DNA from: Arenicola marina
Lineage: Eukaryota; Annelida; Polychaeta; Arenicolidae
Direction: 5' to 3'
Assembly (NCBI GenBank): GCA_964019135.1
Contig: OZ025260.1
Location: 37,739,373-37,803,372 of the forward strand
DNA length: 64,000 bases
Part shown: in pieces, positions 24,401-36,400 of the stretch
How positions within the stretch are numbered: the first letter of the stretch is position 1
Layout: the number at the start of each line of letters is the position of its first letter
Made by a program: the position numbers and the translations under genes
Notes under the pieces: generated by a model
What the model was told of the DNA's origin: nothing
The model's database searches: none
What the model saw: only the letters and a program-made list of their open reading frames with translations

Positions 24401-27400
24401 TGAACATCTGCACTAATATGTGACGGCTCATGTGTGATATTGGCTTGGTGCTGTACACTAAGCTAAGTGCTTACAAAGCCACTGGTGATGGCTCCCATTA
24501 TAATGCTCGTAACACTGGTGAACTGTGGGTGGCTCCCATTATAATGCTCCTAGCACTGGTGAACTGTGGGTGGCTCCCATTATAATGCTCCATTATAAAA
24601 GGAATTACGGGCCGAGTGGAGTGGGAGAAAGGTGGGGGGGCGGCTAGACAAAGTGGAGAGAGGGAGGGGGGGAGAGGGGTGACGCGGGGCGAGAGGGGGT
24701 TAGACGAGATAGGTGGGGGAGAGAGAGAGGGAGGGGGGCGAGAGTGGGGGCTAGACGAGGTGGGTGGGGAGAGAGGAGAGAGGGAGAGACGGGGGGGGGG
24801 GGGTGGGGGGAGTGTCAAGTGGCTCCTTTGTCCGCAGACTGCGACTTGAGGGAATTTGAATTCTACCGCCAGTGGCTGAAGGAGTGGTTGGAGGGAAAGG
24901 GGAGTGCGGAGGGGGTAGGGGAAGAACAATCATGCAAGAGAGGGAAAGGGAAGGGCCAACAAGGAAGGTTGGTGTCATACATCATACGCAGACCATAACA
25001 CATAAAAGTATACTGTAAAGTATAAGTAGACGGCGAATTGATTTGGGGGTAGTAGTGACTATAGTTTACCAGTTACCTAATATCGGCACAACGGACCATT
25101 GTTCATTCAACATGTTTCTTAGTGCAGTGATATAAGAAAGGACCTTTTCGCACTGGGCGCATGCCGCGTAACCAGTATAAAACCGCTAGTGTCAATGGCT
25201 CCCATTATAATGCTCCTAGCACCGGTGAACTGTGGATGTCTCCCAGTATAATGCTCCTAGCACTGGTGAACTGTGGGTGGCTCCCATTATAATGCTCCTA
25301 GCACTGGTGAACTGTGGGTGGCTCCCATTATAATGCTCCTAGCACTGGTGAACTGTGGGTGGCTCCCATTATAATGCTCCTAGCACTGGTGAACTGTGGA
25401 TGGCTCCAATTATAATGCTCCTAGCACTGGTGAAGTGCTAGGAGCGTTATAATGTATATCGTGCATGTTCCTTGTAGCCACACGCAAGTAATGCACGGTA
25501 ATCTGGATTGCTGACTTTTTAGCCGAGGGGAATGCTTATTTAATGTTCTGGGTGCCGATAACACTGACAAGACTGATAATTGTTCCGTTGATAGTTTTCT
25601 CTCCAACAAGAAAAAAAACATCCAAGCACTTCTTCTCCCGACCGCCCTTGACCCTTCACCTTCTATACCAATCACTAGAGGAAACCACTCTACAAAAGCA
25701 GTTAACCCGCTCAACAAGCCACACCTCCGGGGCAGGAAAGAGGAACTTTTTTTCTGGTGCAGCAAGATTAAAAGTTAAAGCGGTAATTGGTCGGTTTGGG
25801 TGATAACGGTTTTAGTGATGTTCGTGAAGCCAGAAGGGAGGCTGGGTTCTCCCCCGCTGAAGTTTTGCACACACATTCCACTGTTGCATAGAAAGTCTGG
25901 CTATCGTCGAGGTATCGCGTATTGGATGTTATGGTAATGAATAAACGATGACGTGGTGATGAACTAAAAGTGACAACAATGGAAAAGCAATGAGTGCTAC
26001 GGCAATGTACTAATTATGGCAAAAACTATGGCAAAGTAATAGCTATCGCAATGTAATAGCTATGGCAATGTAATAACTATGGCAATGTAATAACTATGGC
26101 AATGTAATGTAGTAACTATGGCAATGTAATGTAATAAATATGGCAATGCAATGGAATAACAATGAAATGGAATAACAATGAAACAGTAATGGAATATCAG
26201 TGACAGTAATGAAATAAGAGTGTAAAAGCCATGCGATAGCAGGGACCAAGTAATAGGACTACAGTGACAATGCAATGATATGACAATAACAAAGCAATGG
26301 AATACCAATGAAAAACAATGGAATAACACTTATAAAGCAAGGAAATAACGATAACAAATACATGCAATGTAATAACATTGATAAAGCAATGAAACTATAA
26401 TAACACATCCATGAAATAACAATGAAGAAGCAATGGAATAACAGTGACAACGCAACTGATTAAGTAACAAGTGGAAGACCAGGGATAGAGCAGTAAAACC
26501 TTCACTAATTAAATGGTACGATCCCGGTGAGAGCTCCTTTTTACTGTATATGTTTCTAAGTGTAACGGTTGCCTGGGGACTCAGGGTGGTCCTCGTAATA
26601 GGCATTTTTTTTCTGCCTTGCCATTAAGAGGCTCTTGTTTATCTGGGTGATCTAGGGTCATTGGCCGGGCGACCTGCGTACCGGAAGTGGCGCCGTAAAC
26701 CACACCAGAGCCCCCAGGAATGAACATTGCAGTGTTTAGTCTGAACTTCGAACCCTGACGATCGACGCGTTGCTCGCGACAGATCTGATACCGGGCGGGG
26801 TATTCCTTTCCTGGCAAATCTGCATTGGGTTCTAAAAGCGAAACATTGCGCTGTGTAATAAGTGTCAAACTTTAATGAAAGTAAAAGAATATATATTGGA
26901 ATCATGTACCATTGTAATTTCACTATGAATTTTCTGAAGGCATACGATTTGGCGCCCCGGAGCAACTGGCCTCATTCCCCGCCCACGTTAGCATTCATGT
27001 GGTCACAAAAGTGGCCTAGAACACCCACTTTTCATTTGGGTGGGAGCGAGTCGTGGCCAAAGGCTGGCATGAAGGGGGACATACATGAACACCAATGGCA
27101 TTTGTATATTAAAGTCCGCTGGCACCGCCTAGGCGTTCTTTGCCAGCACATGGCGTGCTGGCTTGGTTACCGGGTCTAATTATACATCGGTGCAGCTGTT
27201 CGCGCGGGGCTTAATATATACTCTGTATGCACTTTATGAGAAAGCATTACAAAACATGTAGTTGGTATGTTTATCTTCTCTTGGGCAATAGGATGGTTGT
27301 GAGTCACGCTGCGGCTGGAGCGTAGACGGTATTTGATATCAAGGGTATATACTGTCCCACGTCGTTGGTTTAGGCTGTATGCGTGCCGTGCGAAGTACGC

Positions 27401-30400
27401 CACCCAACCACGAGGGACTTGTTGTTTCTATGGTAACGGGAGTATTATCCCAGAAAAACCTCCTATCATGTGTCAAGTGCGATCCCTGGGCCGACAGTGA
27501 AGGCTTTTCTGACCTTGACCTTGAATAAACCTTGCCAGAGGCGCCTGGCGCGGGGCTGTGGAGCCACAGGAGTGGTCACGTGGTAATTGCTTATCTCCGA
27601 TCACGTGGTCAGTTCGATGATGACCCATACCTCGGTAAAACTCCCAGTGGCCCAGACGGGTGGTTGAGACGACCAGACCTGGTTCATAATGAGTTTTGAA
27701 GAAAATATAGTCTATGAGGGTCTGGCTGGGCCTCTGTTTTCTGACTGGTGTGCATAGTTCTGTTCTGGAAAAAAACGATATTGCAACTTTAGACCGGCAC
27801 TATGAAAGGATAAAATCAACACATTACATTTTCAATCAGCACAAAATCTTCAATCAGCACAAAATCTTCAATCAGCACAAAATCTTCAATCAGCACAAAA
27901 TCTTCAAAGATATCATTATATTTTTGTCTTTATGTGGCCATGTTTGGGTGTAGACACATCCTACCAATGGACTCCAGCCTCTGCGTGTCAAGTCATTTAG
28001 GGAAGGCACCAGAGCCGTCAGCGGCATCCACTGGCCAGGGAATAGCGTTGCTTGATCAATAGGACCTGGATGTTTAATTTGGGCCAGCATGGAGGCGTGT
28101 TTCTGTTAGTTGTGTGTGGCAGACGGCAGACGACAGACGGATCCCGCCAATGATTGGACAGAACAGGCATGGCGAGGCAGCAGTAACTTGGGGAGCGGGG
28201 CCTGGATTGTAATCGCCCAGACACGATTATCTCTTGAAGCAGAAGGCCATTATGGGTCTGGGTCCATGGGACGTAATCACGAGTCTGCCGTGCTGGCGCA
28301 GCAAACAAAATAATTCGCCCTCTTCCCCCTCCGAGACGCCTTGTTATGCTTGGCGTCTGGGGGCTTTGAAGTTTTTACTTTAGGGTTTAGGGTCACTGGA
28401 TGAGAAGCGTGGAGCCACTGAGAGCTATAAAATAACCATCACTCGGGGAGAAAGATCGATCGGATTGGCCCGTATGTAACATAAAGTGGACCAGGCAGAT
28501 TGGAGTGGTCTATCGTTCTGGTGAACATATCCTCTCGTCCAGTGGTAGTCAAGTATTATTGCGAGTGGGGTGGACGAGGCGTCTTGTGGCTTCGCGGCCT
28601 TAGCTGTCCCTGCCAGCACCAGGTGACCAGACGTTTGGGCTCCCTGCATGATGAGACCCCTTGTCTTTGTGGAGCCATATCACCGATCTAATGCCCTGTA
28701 TATTATACCTGGTCGAACCCGAGCCAACCGGTAATCGAGTCGCGAATGGTCTGGTGGTTAGTGCGCTCAGTATTATCGAGTGAGTTCTGCCAGGCCAGCC
28801 AGCGTGCCGGCGTTCGGGGCTTCGCGTTCCACTGTGCGCATGCCTAGGGGATAGCCTCCTTAGCTCAGTTGGTGAGCAGGCTGAGCTGCCTCTGCCTCTG
28901 GGGTCGCACACATCCAACCGCATGTTGTTGGTCCCAGGGGACGGATAGCCGAAAACACAACATTTCATTTCATTTCGAATGTCTAGTTCGTCTTGCAGGA
29001 AGATCCCACGTCCTTTTTCGGAATGAGTAGGGTTAGTAACCCCGGTGACATGGCTCCACTCTTTCCTTCATCCTACCCGTTGACGTGAAGCGTTTGAAGC
29101 GTCCTTCTCAAACAAGCTAGATGGCATCATCCCGGTCGCTGATTGAACAGTGGTACAACGTGGAGTGTTTGGTCCTCGTCTTAGCTTCGTGGCGTCCATC
29201 CGTTGTCGGCACAGCCTCGCTACATCATGCATGAATAATTAAACTCGTGAGATATCGCTTCCCATCTACATGATCTATGGATCTGATCGTACTGCTTTAA
29301 TCTTAGGCGGTGGCTGTGATTCTGTGGCGTTTAAGCTAGTATCCCATGTTCTCCTTTATCTGTATCACTCTGTATGGTTAATTATTCTTTGAATTGAAGT
29401 CGATGCATATGATGATCATAGCTGTGCTAACGATTATCATATGTGTCACTGGCTATGATTCTCCTATGTGTCACTGGCTATGATTCTTCTATGTATCACT
29501 GGCTATGATTCCCCTATGCATCACTGGCTATGATTCTCCTATGTATCACTGGCTATGATTCGCCTATGTGTTACTGGCTATGATTCTCCTATGTATCACT
29601 GGCTATGGTTCCCCTATGTATCACTGGCTATGATTCTCATATGTATCACTGGCTATGATTCTCATATTTGTGCCACTGATTATGATTCCCCTTTTAGTTT
29701 TCACAGGAAACGCCCCCCCCCCCCCCCGACAAGTGTGCTTGCTTGTCGACCAGCAGCCCTTCTATCTGATATCACTATCAATATTTATCTTTTAATCTCT
29801 ATGCTTTGCTTTGGTTTTGTTCGATAAGGTCAATACATTGTAAATTTATGGAATGGAACATAGTTCGAATTCGACTGGCCTGTACCAAGGCTTTTTTGGT
29901 TTGGGTGAAATATGGTATGTATACGTTACAACGCCTGTGCCAGAGCTTGGCCATGCAGCAGACCCCGGTACGGTGTCTCTTGTGTAAAACACGACTGTGG
30001 GTGGTTGGGCTCTGTGAGACTGGGGGGAATGTCGGGTCCCTTTGAGGGCGTTGCTGTCGTAACTTAAGCGGATAAACATTGTGCCCAGGGACCCCTCCTC
30101 CTCCCCATCCCTCCCCGACCTCACGTCCACGCCCAGGGCTGCAGACACCGCAGAGAGGTGGGCAGCCGCGGAGCCTTTCTCCCAGGAGACCACATCGTAT
30201 TATATGCCAATAAAAGTAGTCCCCTCATGACATTGAAAGTAGTCTCCATGTCCTTGATGTGGCGTCTTGTGACATGGCGTCTTGTGACATGGCGTGTAAG
30301 TGTAAGTGGGGGGTAGGGGCTTGTACTTTGTGATGGGAGACTGTCCAGGTCCGTGAGATATTGAACACAACACAGCGATAAATAATATGGCATCTAGATC

Positions 30401-33400
30401 CTGCTTTTCCCTACTGCGAAAATGAATTCGAGCATTCCCGAATCGCATACATGCATTTGCCTTTTATGCAACAATTTGTGAAATTTGTACCTTTGATGGG
30501 GTCGAGCTTTTTGAACGCTCATGCGTCATTCTCCCGTCAATAAATTGTTGACGATTTCACTCAACACATGGGTTTGCTTCATTTTTCCCCATCAAAGCAG
30601 ATTCGGGTTGGATTTAACCAAGACCGTACACTTTTTTTTTCATTGTAAGTGGAAGCTGCTCTCAGAATTTCCACAACCAAACACGTCTTGTTGCTTCTGG
30701 GAAGAGCCCAGAAGATCTACTGTCCATTACTAACAATCCCATCCCCAGCGGTCAGGCCGTCATTACTCGGAAGTCCACACGGATCCGATATCATCATTTG
30801 AGTAAATATTCATGTCGCCAAGAGCGTGACATGCGAAAAAAAAACACTTGTTAGTAGAAAGTGGTAAGTTTTTGCGGTTGTCACGATGAGTCATCTCTTC
30901 CTTGAATAAGCGGACAGGTTTTTCCCGCGCTTCCCGTCGGCAGACGACCCTTGACGGTCCTGGAGCCACGTGAGAGCCACGTGGCTGGCCTCGTATCGAT
31001 TTCGGATGTCCCCCACCCCCCCCGAATAGTTTTGGGCTGACGTCACCAGGTGATTGGCCGGCCGCAGACACGACGGTCGTTTTGTCGTCTGCCTGGGTTT
31101 GCAGTGAGACACCAAAAGTGACGGCCCATTCAGTTTTGCGTCCATATCATGTGTTTGGCTGTTAATCAGCCGTTTGAAGTAGGATCCGCGTGGCGGACAA
31201 AATCAGGGAAAATAGCGTTGTAGGATGTACTTTTTGGTGGCGGTAAGCGGGGGTGGAGCGAAAGTCTGTGACGTAACCGGGGGTGGGGCGAATGTCTGTG
31301 ACGGTAAGCGGGGGTGTGGGGAGATGGACCACCTCGGCTTTTGGCTTTTTGGCCAGTAAGGTAGAGCCTCCCCCTCCCCCCACCCCCACGGGACTCAATC
31401 CTGCTGAATGGATCAAAACGTACCAAATAAGTGGAAATAATGAAGCCGCGGTGACTTCGTATGTAGATATTACTGCAACTGATCTGTAACATATATACCA
31501 TTCTCTTTACTTACGATACCCCCGGTCTCAGCCAACGGTTTGTAGCCTCCACCCCCCGCCCTCTCCCCCGGTTTTAGCCAAGGGTCTGTAGCCTCAGCTG
31601 TCGGCCCGCTACTCCTCCAACCCACGCCAAATAGTGCCAGACGATCCTGTTGTAAATTATGAATCTGCTTCCAATTTACTGCAGCATTCCGGACTAACCC
31701 ATCGTCATCTGTTGGTATGGGTGAGTCACAAATTGGAAGTTTTGTTATCCATTAACAGCAGGATTTGGGTGGTGGGGGGGTGGGGGGCAGAGCTGCATGG
31801 TCTTCGTGTTTTTGATCAGCACTTCTGTTATAATGGTATTGTTGATGACATTATGTATACGAAGGGAGAGGAGGATCCATGGTATCTATTCCAGAGGCTG
31901 CATCACTAAATTCCCGATGTTTTAGCAAGGCATTCACTGTACCGCCGAACACCTTCAATGCTAGGCCGGCAATACCAGCTCTCCGACACGCGGTCTCGAA
32001 AGGCTATGGGCCGACCGTGGTTAATGTAATTTGGTGAACTAATAGTGCGCTCATCGTTGTGGATAGTATCAGGTTGGCATTACGGTAATACAATGCAACA
32101 CGGGGATGGATGAGTTGGTGTTGCAGGCCACGTGTGTGCACACATGGGTACACCGGGCCAATGAGCGCACGGGGCAGCGAGATGGTAGGATGGAGCTGCC
32201 TCAGTGAGCGCACGGGGCAGCGAGATGGTAGGATGGAGCTGCCTCAGTGAGCGCACGGGGCAGCGAGATGGTAGGATGGAGCTGCCTCAGTGAGCGCACG
32301 GGGCAGCGAGATGGTAGGATGGAGCTGCCTCAGTGAGCGCACGGGGCAGCGAGATGGTAGGATGGAGCTGCCTCAGTGAGCGCACGGGGCAGCGAGATGG
32401 TAGGATGGAGCTGTCTCAGTGAGCGCACGGGGCAGTGAGATGGTAGGATGGAGCTGCCTCAGTGAGCGCACGGGGCAGCGAGATGGTAGGATGGAGCTGC
32501 CTCAGTGAGCGCACGGGGCAGCGAGATGGTAGGATGGAGCTGTCTCAGTGAGCGCACGGGGCAGTGAGATGGTAGGATGGAGCTGCCTCAGTGAGCGCAC
32601 GGGGTAGCGAGATGGTAGGATGGAGCTGCCTCAGTGAGCGCACGGGGCAGTGAGATGGTAGGATGAAGCTGCCTCAGTGAGCGCACGGGGCAGCGAGATG
32701 GTAGGATGGAGCTGCCTCAGTGAGCGCACGGGGCAGCGAGATGGTAGGATGGAGCTGCCTCAGTGAGCGCACGGGGCAGTGAGATGGTAGGACGGAGCTG
32801 CCTCAGTGAGCGCACGGGGCAGTGAGATGGTAGGATGGAGCTGCCTCAGTGAGCGCACGGGGCAGCGAGATGGTAGGATGGAGCTGCCTCAGTGAGCGCA
32901 CGGGGCAGCGAGATGGTAGGATGGGGCTGTCTCAGTGAGCGCACGGGGCAGCGAGATGGTAGGATGGAGCTGCCTCAGTGAGCGCACGGGGCAGCGAGAT
33001 GGTAGGATGGGGCTGTCTCAGTGAGCGCACGGGGCAGCGAGATGGTAGGATGGAGCTGCCTCAGTGAGCGCACGGGGCAGCGAGATGGTAGGATGGAGAT
33101 GTCTCAGTGAGCGCACGGGGCAGCGAGATGGTAGGATGGAGCTGTCTCAGTGAGCGCACGGGGCAGCGAGATGGTAGGATGGAGCTGCCTCAGTGAGCGC
33201 ACGGGGCAGCGAGATGGTAGGATGGAGCTGTCTCAGTGAGCGCACGGGGCAGCGAGATGGTAGGATGGAGCTGTCTCAGTGAGCGCACGGGGCAGCGAGA
33301 TGGTAGGATGGAGCTGCCTCAGTCACAGATGTGGTTTAACACCCGCTTTAGAGTTGTCTCCAATCGAGTAGAGCTGTTCCTCTCGACCTCGGCTCCCCGC

Positions 33401-36400
33401 TTGAGACGCACGAATACCGGGACGAGTCCTTGCTCCGCCTCCGACAAAGAGGTCGCCACGTGACCTGTTAATAGCTCTGTCGAGTGTGCTCTGCTGGGCC
33501 AGGCCAAGCGGCTGGTGCCTGGTTCGAATCCCACCTGTGCAAATGCCTATGCTTGTGCATGATAAAGATCCCATGTCTTTCGTCGCAAGGATGAGGGAGT
33601 ACTTCCTTGCCCCTCCCATTGTAGCGATACGACTTACATAGCGTAAAGCTTCCTTTTACTGAAGCCAACCATGCCATGCAATGTAACTGCATATCGATTA
33701 GCTTTATATTCAGGTGCATCTACATTTATCACCTCCCCCGCCTTGGCGTCTCCACGTGCTCGGGCAGGTGTGACAACCTGTCCGGCAGTGATAACTTGTC
33801 CGGCAGTGATAACCTGTCCGGCAGTGATAACCTGTCCGGCAGTGATAACCTGTCCGGCAGTGATAACTTGTCCGGCAGTGATAACCTGTCCGGCAGTGAT
33901 AACCTGTCCGGCAGTGATAACCTGTCCGGCAGTGATAACCTGTCCGGCAGTGATAACTTGTCCGGCAGTGATAACCTGTCCGGCAGTGATAACCTGTCCG
34001 GCAGTGATAACCTGTCCGGCAGTGATAACCTGTCCGGCAGTGATAACCTGTCCGGCAGTGATAACCTGTTCGGCAGTGATAACCTGTCCGGCCACGATTC
34101 TTTCATCATTCATGCCACTAACCCTAACCAGACCCCGATCCTAAACCTAACCATAACCCTTTAAATATGCCCCTGGCCGTAACCTAACCCTAAACCTAAC
34201 ATACATGCGCTATTTACATAGCAAGTCTGTAACTTTGTGTGTGTTTCTTGTGTGATACAAAAAAACGACCATGTGCATTGCTTTTTCACAGGAAGAGCCC
34301 CCCATCATATAGTCTTCGTAATACACGTGCATCCATACCCCCAGGCGTTGTAACGACCCCGGCCTAAACATAGAAATCTGTCACATCTCTACTTTTATAA
34401 CTTAAACGTTATTTCAAAACATCTGGAAGTGTGAAACCAAATTATATAAGCAAAATCCGATCAGGCGTCATAACAATCTAAACATCTTGTGCATTCAGCA
34501 AGGATATTCAATTGTCTACAAATCAAATTACTTCCGGAAATGAAACAGCCTGATCATAAGATCATTAATGTTCATAGTCTGTGTATCTGCTGGGAGGTTT
34601 CACATTTCTCCCACTTCTAGTGTTGTAAACAGGAACCTCTGGACCCGGCTGTTCCGGTCTGCTGTGCAGGCGGCGAGGAACAGTCACGCGACTGTGGCGA
34701 CGAGGTGACAGCAATCGGCGACTTCACCTGGTTAGGTGTATTGTCATGCGGGGATTTTGATACATGTGCTTTATGCGAAAGCCGCACCGATGGAGAATGT
34801 CCACTGAAACTGTCCGGCGCAATAAACAGTGGCGGCCTCTCTTGTGTCTGTCTGAGAAACCGTCTGTTTCGTCTTAATGTTCCAGCTCCATGTTGTATGC
34901 TGTAGGAACGTGGTTGTTTGCAATGTTCAACAACTATCGCTGGTTCCCACTTTCCTCTTTTTTGCAAACAAACTACATCTCCTGTTCTCAGTTCAGGAAG
35001 TGGTTTTGTTCCTCTGTTGTAATATTGACGTTGTCTTTCTTGCCTTTCTTTGTGTTGTGCTTGTACAATTCTCGGTTGCAGCAGGTCTCTTCGGGCTGGT
35101 AATTTGGTTCTTAGCAACCTGCTCATCAGAAGTTGTGAAGGCGCATATTTCAATCCTGAAACAGGGGTGTTTCGAAATGCCAGTAAAGCAATGTATGGAT
35201 CTCTACCGTCAGCCTCAGCCTTTCGGAGTAGATTCTTGACTGTCTGTACACATCTCTCAGCTTGGCCGTTGCTTTGAGCATATTCAGGGCTTGATGTGGG
35301 TAGCTGGATTCCCCAATCTTTTGTGAAATCCCTGAATTTTTTGCTTGCAAATGGCATATTGTCGCTCTTCCGGTATGCCATGCCTCACGAAGATACTTTT
35401 GGAGTGTGCGACAATGGTTCTGGCTGTCTTATCACACAACAAGGCTAGCTCAGGATATTTTGAGTAGCAATCTACCACTAGTAGATAGTCCTGTCCTTGG
35501 TGTGTCAAGATATCCATCCCAACTTTCATAAATCTCTTCTGAGATGTCATGGGAAATCATAGGTTCTCTCTCATTGCTGCGTTGAAGTCAGGCAAACACT
35601 ACATTTTGATGCCCCACTTCTGACACCATGTAACTTTGCATGTGTTTCTTGTGTGATACAAAAACACGACCATGTGCTGTGATCATGCCCTTTGTAATAT
35701 CTGGTCCATCTGGGGTCGGTGCGATAGCTCAGTGGGCTAGAGCGCTCGCATTGAGTGCTCTGGTCACCTGAGAGCCTAACGGCGCGTGGATCCATGGTTC
35801 GAGCCCTGCTGTGGCCATGTCTGTGTGGTCGCAGGATAAAGATTCCATGTCTTTCTACGTAAAGAGACATGGCTCCACTCTCCCTTGCTTCTCCCATTGA
35901 CGCGATATGACCAAAAGTGGTTAAAGCGTCCTGAATAACCAACCAACCAATCAAGAGGTCCGGTTAACATACGACCACATTGTGCTATAGATATCCGAGA
36001 TTCCGTCGTTTTTCCTTGTTAACCACAATAGGCATCTACAGAAGCCATCGCTTCGTGAGCCCTAGCACGGTAGATGAATCCCATAGCTGGAATGATTATT
36101 TACACTGGTGTGTATTGGAAGCGTTCATGTAATTATATGGCATTCGCAAGGGTAATTTCTGCGGCTGCTAATTTGTAACAAGGTACGGAGGCACCAGTAA
36201 TGCTGCTCCCTTGACGCTCCCAGATCCCATGTCCCTAGATGTCAAGTGGATGGTGTCTTATCAAGTTATTATTCGTCTCCACTCGACCACGGCCTGGCTT
36301 CGATACATGTGAACAAATAGCAGATTATTGTTTTGATTTTATTTGATTTTAAAATGCAATAACATGACTATAATTCAACGCTGTCTATTGTTCACGCGAC

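Noticed and set aside
24837-24900. Extra KLHL8 cassette exon after GTCCGCAG ([15 protein letters not shown])
   Set aside because: There is an acceptor-like site, but no matching segment exists in KLHL8 between BACK and Kelch, and exon 1 joins exon 2 in phase without it.
33634-34164. Hexapeptide-repeat proteins ([18 protein letters not shown]) as antifreeze- or silk-like genes
   Set aside because: All come from one 18-bp array open in four frames; no promoter, splice or composition evidence.
35718-35820. Genuine tRNA gene
   Set aside because: A and B boxes are present but the acceptor stem does not pair and a SINE body follows. The same head recurs at 13855 (minus) and 39996.
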